A DNA stretch of 64,000 nt, taken from contig JANTQA010000042.1 in the NCBI GenBank assembly GCA_027625915.1, positions 5,158,001 to 5,222,000 on the forward strand, given 5' to 3'. Position numbers and translations under genes: made by a program. Positions within the stretch are counted from its first letter, which is position 1. Every line of letters begins with the position of its first letter. The notes beneath the pieces were generated by a model. The model was given only the letters and a program-made list of their open reading frames with translations, searched no databases and had not been told where the DNA came from. Shown here one piece after another: positions 44,724-55,217 of this stretch. The DNA comes from Anaeramoeba flamelloides (Eukaryota > Metamonada > Anaeramoebidae).

Positions 44724-47644
44724 TATATCGAAATTAACATCTTACAATTTAACAAGTAATTTTTCATTTTTTTTTTTTTTTCGAATTTTGGAACATTTTA
44801 TTTATGTTCTGGGGATTTTATTTGTAGAAATATGTGATTCTATTTTTCTCTTTTAACTCTAACAATGTTTTCGTCGACTAAAAAAAAGAATAAAAAAATT
44901 AATATTCCAAAATTTCCAACCAAATAATATATACATATAAGAAGATTATAATAAACGAGAAAAAAAAAACTATTATTGGGGTTTATTATATAAGCTATTT
45001 CCAAGAATGTGGGGCAAATTTATTTTAAAATATATTTATTAAAAAAATTCTTCAAAAAAGGATTAAAATATATAAAATCATTAAAAACCATTTATAGATT
45101 CTTAATAATAATTCAATTTGTTTCTTAGTATTGTATTACAGAAATAAGATATATTAAAATTTATGATCATGATTTTATAGGATATTTTTTTATGGTGAAA
45201 ATTGGTGTTTATTATTTTCTTTTTGTTCGAAAAAAATATTTTCATAACTTGTATAATCTCAACAAAATTTACAATATAATTAAAAACATATAACTGTGTT
45301 TTAGTGTTTAAAAAATCATTTTTTCCCTTTCCATATTTCCTGTTTTTTTATTGAAATTGGTCGTACATTGCTTTAACCAAAAAAAGTGCTATTTTTTTCT
45401 TTCATTTTTTGAGAATATTTCAACTAACATGCTTAGAATTAAATACATAAGTGGTTGATTCAATCGGTATAAATATTAAACTTGATTTGGTATAGTTGAT
45501 TAATGATTACTTTCACGAACTAAGATTATTTTTTATGAAATGTAAAAAAAAATGTTACCACTTTTTTGGAAATACCTTATTGGAAAGAGTGAGTTAATTA
45601 TTACAATTTTTTTTCAATATATTTTAAGCATCTATGTTGTTTTTATTTTTTTAAAAAATGACTAATCTTTTTGTTTAGTCTTTTTTTCAATATTAAGGAA
45701 AGTTCATTTTTTTCTTTTTAAAATTATATTTATTTATTTTGAAAAAAAAAAATGAAATTATGATTTAATAGTTCAATTTTTCTTCTAGAATACATTTTTG
45801 TTATCGAATTTTATTCTTCTTTTTTTCATCAATAAACCAGAAATTTTACAAAACGAAAAATAGAAACTTCAAAATAAAAAATTTCTTTTTTTTTCTATTG
45901 AAAACAATATAATTATTGAATAAATGCTCATAAAAATTTGATAGATATAAATTTGTCAGAATCAAATGGAAAAATATAATAGCAAAAATTTTAGAAAAAA
46001 ACTTAGATAAAAATGTTATATTTAGAAAAATACTCAAAAGCTCCTTAATCTGGTTAATCAAAATTACGAAATTTATTGTTCTTGTCGAGAATTTTTCATA
46101 TCAAAGCTCTTATGGTCAGAAAACTTAAGGTAATAAAGAAAAAATGAAAATAAAAAAATAGAAAATAAAAAATTCCTAAAATAGTAAAAAAATATACAAA
46201 TTCGGGTACATAGTGCCCCACTTTTCGGAGTTGTGGAATACCAATTTATTAATCAAAGTTTGTGGAATCTTAATATTAATAATCTTTCTATCGGTTTTTT
46301 ACTCCTCCTGTTTCAGGACGTGGATAATTTTTAATTTGGTCATGTAAATGATATAATATTTTTTACTTTAATGTTTTAATTATTTTTCTTCTTCTCTTTT
46401 TTATTTAGTAAATTTTCTTTGATTACTCCTTTATCACAATAAATAAATAAATAAATGCTCATAAAAATTTCCAATTATTCTATTTTTTGAGATTTTTCTT
46501 TAATAGTTCGAGTACATATTTCAACATTTGATGAGACAAAATTTGAATCAAAAATTTATTTTCTTATTATAAACTTCTTAAACTCATGATTTATTGTATT
46601 TTTACAAAATTGAAATGATTCTTCATTTTTTCAATTTAATTTTTTTATCAAAAAGAAAATGATTCCAATTGAATCCATAAAATATTTATCAAAAACAAAC
46701 TAAACCATTTTTACTAAAAAACTGAACCTATAATATTCTACAAAGACTTTTCATTCAACAATTTTTTTTTAATTATTTTGACAAGATTTACCTTTCAAAT
46801 CACAACAAAAATATCTTCAACTTCATCAATTATTTTAACTCACTGGTAAATCCAAGTTTAAATTGAAAAATTGCAAATCTTCGTTTTTTTTTGGTAAAGT
46901 GACCTAATTGTAAAAAAAATCTAAGACACAAAATATTATTTTTTAATTTCCTTTAAAAAAACAAATTCCTCAAAAAAAATAATTATTTTAAGGTAGAAAA
47001 ATGAGAATAAAAAAGTTGTTAAAATCTTTTGAACTGTATTACAAATTTTATCAAATTTCTTTTTGAAATCAATATATATCAACTTATTATTTATTCATTA
47101 TTTTTTTTGTAAAATCTTGTAATGTATAAATATATTACTTTCAGTAGTTCTAGATATATCTTTGAAAACAATTTTAAGACAATATTTTCAAATTATCCAC
47201 CAACGAAGGAAGTTTTTTGAATATTATATATGTTTTCATATTTTTTATCCCATGATTACCAGTTTCTTTTTTCAATTCCTTGATAATTTTGAAAAATATT
47301 AATTTTACATACTGAAAATCATTTTTCTTTTTATTGTTTTTTTTTTTTTATAATAGTCTTTAATACAAAATCCCATGTAAAGGTAGTTTTCGTATCTTTT
47401 AAATATTTTAAAGATAAAATAAAATATATCCCCACTTAATTGGTTAAAAATCTCATTAATTACAGTTTTTTCGTTAATTTCTTCTTTGTTGAAAAAATAA
47501 TTTCATATTGAATACAGAATTTTCTGAATTTCTAATCACGAGTGGTTTCAGAAATTACCAAAGATCAATTTCAATAGCTCGAAAAATATAACAAAACAAA
47601 TTAAAACATATTCTTTTTAGAAATCACAAAAACTCAAAATTTAA
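44724..47644. other. AT-rich non-coding sequence
   Basis: No credible gene. 46195-46330 is less AT-rich and partly open on the minus strand (NKLVFHNSEKWGTMYPN), but it is too short to call. No TIR pair or RNA gene was seen. Confidence 0.4.
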
Positions 47645-47845
47645 GTATCTTATCCAAATCCTGTTTATAAATTTGAACTAATTCCAATTTTGAAGGGATT
47701 TCAACATTACCCATTCCGATTCATAAGACCATCCACACAAAGAAATGGTTACACCAACCAAGAAATTTTTGAAATTCTTCGTTTCAAAAAATTCTCTTTT
47801 GCGAATCTTTGGAAATTCGTTAGCGATCGAAATTTTTATAATTGA
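47645..47845 (+). CDS. Unidentified open segment, possible exon
   Basis: A 67-codon stretch without ATG reads VYKFELIPILKGFQHYPFRF, then NGYTNQEIFEILRFKKFSFA and NLWKFVSDRNFYN before TGA. Composition and GC are clearly different from the flanks and it looks protein-like (helix-turn-helix-like spacing around NGYTNQEIFEIL). TTTAAG precedes it and could be an acceptor. No partner exons or family recognised. Confidence 0.3.
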   Translation, partial: VSYPNPVYKFELIPILKGFQHYPFRFIRPSTQRNGYTNQEIFEILRFKKFSFANLWKFVSDRNFYN

Positions 47846-48243
47846 CTGATCTTTGATGAATCAAAAAATATTTAAATTTGTTTCTTGTTGATTAAAAAGA
47901 ATACTTTTATTTCATAAATAGCACACCATACTTGGAAATTTAATACAAGAAAAATAAATGTTCAACAAAATAATCATTTTCACTAATTTTGTATTGGTTG
48001 TTGCTTCATATAGAAAATAATAAAAATAAAAATAAAATAAAGTTTTTGTTCCGAAATTTGATCAAAAATTTCAAGAAACGAATGTTAATATAAAATTTGA
48101 TTATTCCACAAAGCAAACATAAATTAATTTAGATTATTTTTTATAATTTTTTAATATATTCAAATTCATTTGATTATATTTTGAAAAAAATATAGGAAAA
48201 TTCTTAAAAAAAAAAATTGTGAATTAAAAAGCTTTTGAAAAAT

Positions 48244-50322
48244 TTAACAACATCCCTCTGAATTATTTTGCTTTTTTTTTGGTTTTTTACCATTGTTTTT
48301 ACCAGATGCTTTTTTTTTTTTACCATTATTATTGATCTCTTCGTCGCTTTCAGAATCAGATACAATTAAAAAGTTTGTTCTTTTCCCGCCTTTATTAGAT
48401 TTCCCACCTGAAACCGTTTCAACCATCCCTATTGATGAAAATATAGATGTATAATATTATATATATATATATTAATGTTTTAGTTCAATAAGATCTAAAT
48501 TGAATTTGAAGATGTAAAAAGAAAAAGGATCGAAATTAAAAAGTAGATTTCATATCAAAAATTATTTTATTGTTCAAGTTTTCTCATTTCCCTTTAAGAA
48601 ATTTTTTTTTTTTTTTTCTAAAGGTTAAAATTTATCATCCAAAATAATTGTTTTGTTGCTTAACAAATTATTTGGGATTTAGCAATTCCATATAATCCTT
48701 TTGTGAAATAAAAGTGTGTATGTGATCATAATGAGTATATGAGAAAAATTAATTGCGGATTCTAACGAATGAGATATAAGTGTGATACAAAAAAACAATT
48801 TACCCATTTTGCCAAAACTTTACCTTAAGAGATTTTATTATTATTTTTTTTTACCTTAATTTAATAGAGATTGAGAACATTTTTTGTCAATTACTTAGAT
48901 TTGAAAATCCCTGTTTATTTTCAATATTTAACATATTTCTCGATAAGTAATCCTAATTTAAAAATTGGTCAAAAAACAAATAATAGAGACACGTCCCTTT
49001 AGGATTTTTTATTATTTTTTACCTTTATTTTAGATGATAAAAGTGTGATAAGTGATTATATATGATCAGAACTTTTTTCATTGGTTATTTTTATTAGGGG
49101 AGTTGCTGTATTTCTGTCGAAAAAGGAAATTAATAGAACGTAATTTTGTTCTTCACTACAAAAAATCTCATGACTTTTACAAATCTTTTCACCTTTACAA
49201 TACATTTCCCCTTTGAAAGTGTTGGAAAGTGTTTGAAAGGTTTTAGAATTGTTAAGACTTTTAAATTGAAAGTTGTTGATTTTAGATCTTGTAATTCCTT
49301 TGTAAATTGTCTCGAACTATTTGAAAGCTTTGACAAGACTCAAAGCTTTATAAAAGTCATGAAATTTTTTGTAGTGTTCACAACAAGAATAGCACAATCC
49401 ATATAAATAATTTCAAGACTTTTTGGAACTTTCAGCCTGACAATCTAGAAAATTTAAGTTTCTGGTATTCTTTCATAGTTTTTCAAATTTCAAATACTTG
49501 AGAAAAGTTTTTAAAAGACCAAAAAAAGGGGTAAAAAAAAATTGATTTAACAAAATGTAACATTTGGAATTTTATTTAAATTTTGAAAAGTTATCCAAAT
49601 GAAAAATATTCGTTAATTTTCGAATAAACTGAAACTCTTTTTATGTAAATTTAAAAAGCCAAAAAGTTTTTTTTGATTGAATGTTATTAAACCTTTTCAA
49701 TTGTAAAAAATTTTCAATTGAAAGTTATTGGATTTTGATCTTTTAATTACTTTTAAAAATTTCGAATAATTTTCAAAAAAACCAAAAGCGTTGTGAATTA
49801 AAAAAGGATACCAACATTTTTTGTGCAATTCTTGTTGTGTGGAAAAAAATAATGATTCATTTTTTCTATTTTCATAATAGAGTCGGATTTTCTGCAGAAT
49901 CAAATACCTTCTTAAAAAAGTATACGCTTTTACAACGGAAAGAGTTCTCGAATAATTTTCGAGCCTTGACATGAGTTTGTGTATTATTTTACTTTAAAGC
50001 TTTGCTAAATATTAAAAATCACTTAGATCGATGGACACAAGAAAAATTGTACCTCAAAAAAAGAAACCAAAAAAAAAAAAAAAAGAACTGAGCAAAAAAC
50101 ATACTTTCTGTTAAATTTTTCATCATCTCTTCGATCCCTTGACCAGTTTTTGCTGAAGTAAAAAAATGCACTGCACCAACAGATTTTGCAAGTCTAATGA
50201 GAACAACAATTTCAAATAATGAAAAGGAATAAAGAAAGGAATAACAATTTTGGAAATTAGAAAATTAGAATTTACTTATTCTCTTTGGAAATCAAAAAAT
50301 CCAACACATCTCCAGAATCATA

Positions 50323-50358
<36 letters not shown>

Positions 50359-51317
50359 AAATAGTTACTCCAAAGCTTCATTTTCTACTTCTTGTTTTTT
50401 CTTTAGCCGATCAAATTTGTTACCAGCAATAACAAGCGAAACCGAACGCCCTAAAACTTTTCGAAGTTCCTCGATCCAATCACGAACTCGATCTAAGGTT
50501 TGGATATCTGTTGTATCATAAACTAAAACAGCACCTTTTTTTTTAATCAATGATTAAAAGAGTTTTTTGAAAAAGAAAAGATTTTAATTTTGGTTTTTTT
50601 TAAGAGTTAATCATTGTTGTGGATTATTGGTCTGTGAATTTTGGTTCACATAACTTGTGTGAATTTTTTTTAAGATTTATTTTTTTTTATTCAAAAAAAG
50701 TAATTGTGAATTAGACAAAATTTTGTCGACCACAAGAAACAAGAAGAATAATCTTGTCAATTATATTATTTGAAATTATGGTTTTATGAAGTTAAGAGCT
50801 GTAAAAACAGATGCTCTAAAGTTCGCCGATTTTTGTGGTAAAACGTACTCGATGATTAAGGATCTGCTTTCTAAGACGGTGGTCTCAAATGTCAAACAAA
50901 CAAAAATATTATAAAAAGAAATAAGAGAATTTTACCTTGTGCTCCTCGATAATAAATTGGCCCAAGTGCTCTGAATTTTTCTTGGCCAGCGGTGTCCTAG
51001 TGAAACAAACAAAAAATAACGATAATAAAATTGTTACAAAAAAAGGAAATAAAAAAAACAAGCAAACCATACAATTTGGTTCAAATTATTACGATCTTCG
51101 TTCAAAGAAAGAGAAAAAATTAAGATGATAAGGAACAAATTACCCAAACTGCTAAAGTACAGCTTTTTTTTTGTACGGTTAAAGTTTTTTTCAAAAATGA
51201 TGCTTGGATCGTTGAGATTTGCCCAGAATCAAAAGTGTTTTCGACAAATCTTTTGACGATACTTGTTTTTCCAACACGCCCTTCACCAAGCAGAACAATC
51301 TTAAATTTGTGTGACAT
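48244..51317 (-). CDS. Rab21-type small GTPase, complete, five exons
   Basis: Exons 51317-51144, 50996-50936, 50534-50369, 50193-50105 and 48428-48244 join in perfect phase to 224 aa (human Rab21 is ~225). Motifs: P-loop GEGRVGKTS (residues 11-19), switch I STIQASF (Rab21 has TLQASF), WDTAGQEKF (58-66), GPIYYRGAQGAVLVYD, WIEELRKVLG, NKFD (117-120) and TSAK (146-149). The C terminus is a basic, acidic-serine tail ending EGCC, the two cysteines expected to be geranylgeranylated. Rab21 acts on early endosomes and integrin/adhesion traffic in other eukaryotes. Introns are 147, 401, 175 and 1676 nt (donors GTAATT, GTAAAA, GTAACT, GTATGT; acceptors CACTAG, AAAAAG, CATTAG, CAATAG). The last intron holds MITE debris and the second a small antisense ORF. 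The P-loop Ser and Gln of DTAGQ are intact, so it should bind and hydrolyse GTP. Confidence 0.95.
48830..49003 (+). mobile_element. Degraded GGGACTA-family MITE in Rab21 intron 4
   Basis: TTTAATAGAGATTGAGAAC, ATTACTTAGATTTGAAAAT, TATTTTCAATATT and AATAGAGACACGTCCCTTTA follow the order of the MITE at 2836-3006. The TTAA at the right end has become TTTA and the left terminus is eroded. Confidence 0.6.
49140..49400. repeat. Inverted-repeat element, CTACAAAAAAT arms
   Basis: CTACAAAAAATCTCATGACT (about 49157-49176) is mirrored by AGTCATGAAATTTTTTGTAG (about 49357-49376). The interior 49263-49330 (AATTGAAAGTTGTTGATTTT) is related to 49706-49740 and 63694-63730. Open frames on both strands here are by-products of the palindrome. 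It lies in Rab21 intron 4. Confidence 0.55.
49694..49850 (+). repeat. Second copy of the AATTGAAAGTT repeat
   Basis: TCAATTGAAAGTTATTGGAT, AATTACTTTT, TCGAATAATTTTCAA, TTTTTTGTGCAATTCTTGTTG parallels 49263-49395 and 63694-63830. Non-coding, in Rab21 intron 4. Confidence 0.45.
50786..50914 (+). CDS. Small 42-aa ORF antisense in Rab21 intron 2
   Basis: ATG to TAA, encoding a hydrophilic peptide with a helix-turn-helix-like spacing (DALKFADFCGKTYSMIKDLL). The block is markedly richer in G and C than the intron around it. It could be a transposase N-terminal remnant, a true small peptide or chance; no similar copy was found elsewhere in the window. Confidence 0.25.
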   Translation: MKLRAVKTDALKFADFCGKTYSMIKDLLSKTVVSNVKQTKIL

Positions 51318-54300
51318 AATAATTTCAAAAGAATAGATAAGTTTAGTTTTTACTTTTTAGATCAAGTATATCGAAAAATAACAATGATTAAATTTCAATT
51401 TGAATAAAAAAAAGAATAAAACGAAAAAATGATATTTTTTTTGTTTTTGAAAGAGAACAAGTCAATATTATTTCATAATTGTCTAAGATAAACTAAAACA
51501 AGGAATGTGTTGGTTATGTTGGAAAAAAGACTTTCGTTGAATCTGGCTATTAATTATTTCAACTAGAAAGTTTTTCTCAAAAATTTGTATTAATATTTTT
51601 TTTGGAGTAGAAGAACTTTTCACTTTCAAACGTTGTGAGTTTAAAAAATTATAAACCACCCAATATATTTTCCCAAAGTAGATCTAGTCAATTCCTGAAA
51701 TTTAATTAATCCACCTTATTGGAATCATAGACAACTTTTCCTTTGTAAAGATTAATAAATAAGGAAGAGAACTCACTTACTGAATTAAAAAACGATTGGA
51801 GTATTTCAAATTTAAGTACAAATAAAGTTCAAAAACAATTTTTTTGTCTTGTTATTGTTAATGAAAATTTAAAATAATAGTTAATGGAGCAGTAGATTTT
51901 AAATTTCAAATGGAATCTTTTCAAGATCTAGAAAGATTTTTTCATTTGTAAATTGTGTTTAGACTGATGAAATGGATGATTGTACTCATTTAAACAATTT
52001 ATTAATTTGAGCCTCTTTTTTGAAATCCCAAATTCACATGTTACCAACGTACTATTTGCTTCAATTTAAATTGAAGCAAATTTTCATTTAAACTTTCTAA
52101 AAAACAGATTTATAAATCAGATAAAATTTCAAATTTTTAATTCTGATAGAATAGGCTAAAATTGCAATTTCATATTAGAATTAGGATTTGGATAATTTAT
52201 TGTAATTCTTGAGAAGTGATTTTTTGGAAAGATAAAGGAAAATTGTGATATAAATATTTTGAAATTAATAGTAAACCGAAAACGATGTAATCTTTTTTTT
52301 TTATTAATAATTAAGTTAATTGTTTGAAATGGTAAACAATATTTTTCATTTTATGTTAGAAAGTCTTGATTTCGAAAGAAAAGCTTTTATTTTGTAATTA
52401 TTTTTAATAACTGATATTTCAAATGAAATATCAGCCAATAAAAGCATTGTGGTATAGGTGTTCAATAAATGAAAATTTGATAGAAGTTAAACAAATTTTT
52501 ATCAATGAAATTTAAATCTATTAAGTAAAATTTATTTGTTCTTTAAATTTTTAAAAAAGTTGTTTTACTTGCTTTTCAAAAAATGAAAAAATAAGAACAA
52601 AAAAATTTGCAAAATTGATTAATTTTTTTAACAAATTAGTTTGTCTTATTCACAAGAATCGGATAAATATTTAAATCATTTTTGGAATAAAAAATTGATT
52701 TTGTATCGTGAGGATGAAATTAATTTATTCCAAAATATCTTTACGAAAAATTATTTTGAAAAATCTAATTTCATTTTAGAACAAAAACATAATTTCAAGG
52801 TATTATTTGAGATTGACTTGAAAAAGTTAATAGTTACTACTACTTTTCTTAAAGTAATTTAATTTTTTTTCAGTAGGTTGGATAAATCAATTTTTAGTGT
52901 AACCATGAGAATTATCCCAAAAAATAAAACAAAATCTTTATATTAATATCCCTCACAAAAAAAAAACATTTTATTCTTTAATAATGATCAAAATGGTAAT
53001 AAACAAGGTAAAAAATTTTTTATAATTTGATAAATAAAATAAATTTAATAAATGTTTATTTTTCTGAAAAAAATGGAAAAAAAAATTTGATTTCACAAAA
53101 AAATTATTATTTTTTGGGGTTTCTTCGTAGAATTAGAATTTTTGGTACTTTATCTATCTACTAAATTTGTAAGTTTAGAAAATGGTTAATAACATATTTT
53201 AAAATTTTGCCTTGTGGTATTATAGTACTGATCCTTTAAAAGTTTTGTTTTTTCTGAAAAAAAAATAGAAAACAAAATTTGATTTCACTTTTATAAAAAA
53301 TTTACTTTTTTGATCTTCTTATTTGATCATAATTTTTTGAAACTTAAAATTAACAAATTTTGGAAGTGGAAAATATCATAAATAATATAATTTGAAAAAT
53401 TTGCCCTTTTATTGTAAAATAACTGATCCCTTAAAAGAGTTTGGTTAGAGATCTGTTTCTTTAATATTCTTTAATAATGGGTTTTGTGTATGAAAGGTTA
53501 AAAAAAATTTATAAAAATGTTACTTGAGAAAATTTTCATTTAAGTAAAACTTTTTCGAAATTAAGTCAGATTATTAATAAAGAAAAATATTTTAGACATT
53601 ATTTTGACTTTAATAGTATTTTAAAAACATATGTAGTTTAATTTTAGTAAAGTAAAAATTCCACTTCATGATTTGAGGAACTCTTTTGTTGTATACAGTC
53701 TAAAATTAGGTTATATTATTTAAATTCTAGATCAAAATAATAATAAGGAATTTTAGTTTAATTACAAAAAATGCGTCTGAACAATAACACATTAATAAAA
53801 TTTTAAACCAGTATTTCAAAATAAAAATCTTTTTTTTTTCTATAGAAGGCCTATACATTAACACAGATCAAATAAACTGACAATAAACAATAAGAGTATA
53901 GGATATTGATTTCTTGAAGTTCTATTATTAAAAATGAACTTCTCAAAATGTAAGATCAAGTTGACAATTTTTTTCTGAAGAAATAGAGTAAATTTTTAAT
54001 ATATTTTTTCAAAAAAAAATTAGAAAAATTTTTAATAAATTCAAAACATAATTTAAAATATACTTAAAACATCAAGAATTTAACCCAAAAAACATTTTTA
54101 ACTTAATAATATCATTGGGAAGTGAATTAGACAAATTACTGAAAGAATAAAAAATATCATAGTTTATTTTTTTTTTTTTTTAAAATGTGGATTTTATACT
54201 CTCGGTACAAGTTTGGTTGATCACTGTATTCTAAGAAAACCAAATCTACCTATTTTATTTCACCAATGGTGAAATAATATTTTTAATTGGTTCCATAATA

Positions 54301-55217
54301 GAAAATAAAAATGGAAAGTAAAAGACATTTAACAAAGAACCAAATTAATCTTCAGGAATAATTTATAATATTATTTTCACATATAATGAACAATTAAAAT
54401 TTCTATCTTCTTAATTATCAAAATATATTTAGTTGTTGTGGATATCTCAACTATTATGAAATTATTCCACAAAATTTAAAAATAACATACTAAAATTTTT
54501 TTTAGCCTAAAGTACCCAATATTTTTTTTCAATTATCAAGTATTTTTAATAAATCACCTTTGAAAAACAAAGAAGAAATTAGTAAAATAATACATATCAA
54601 AGAAAATAGTTGATATCCTTATGAATAAAACAAATAAAAAAATATATTTTCTTAAAAAATTGAAAAACACATAATTCTTAGTGCCATATTGAGGAAAACA
54701 ACAAGCTTCATCTTGATCGCCATATTGAAGATCCAAAAAAAATTCCAATAGAAATAAATATAATTTCACCATAATCATTTTTACTTTATCAGCAACACTA
54801 GAATAAGACGTTTTTTACCAAGTTACTATCGATCTTGCAATACAAAAAAAATTGTAATGAATTATGTTAACTCATTCATTTCAAAAACTAAAACATAAAT
54901 CTAACATAAAAATTAAATTTCTTATATCTAAAGGTGTACTTTTTTCAAAATTAAGCCCTGTTACCTGAAGCAAAATCGAAAAAAATCCAAAAATAAATGA
55001 AAGGCACAAACAAAAATAAAATATAAAAAAATAAAATCAAGTAATAGAATGATAATATTATTATTCATATCGTTCTTCTAATTATTACTTTAACCATATT
55101 TTTTAAGTAATTTTTTTTTTTTTTTTTAATGATATAAATTGAAAAATTGTTCAATAAAAAAATGATTATTCTCGCTTTTCTTCCAATTATAATTAAGACA
55201 AAAATTATCATAATTGG
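51318..55217. other. Intergenic region between the Rab21 and NAP1 genes
   Basis: Mostly AT-rich with no RNA gene or long TIR. A palindrome ACTGATATTTCAAATGAAATATCAG lies at about 52409-52433. One possible exon is listed separately (52640-52798). Low-complexity frames at 54554-54778 are not convincing. The first ~150 bp are the probable Rab21 promoter side. Confidence 0.4.
52640..52798 (+). CDS. Possible internal exon, unidentified
   Basis: Preceded by AACAAATTAG (acceptor-like) and followed by GTATTA (donor-like), the open stretch reads SYSQESDKYLNHFWNKKLIL, then YREDEINLFQNIFTKNYF and FILEQKHNFK. It has reasonable protein-like composition, no start codon and no recognised domain. Neighbouring exons were not found. 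Confidence 0.25.

Noticed and set aside
49130-49406. Overlapping frames on both strands in Rab21 intron 4
   Set aside because: Created by a palindromic repeat inside the intron.
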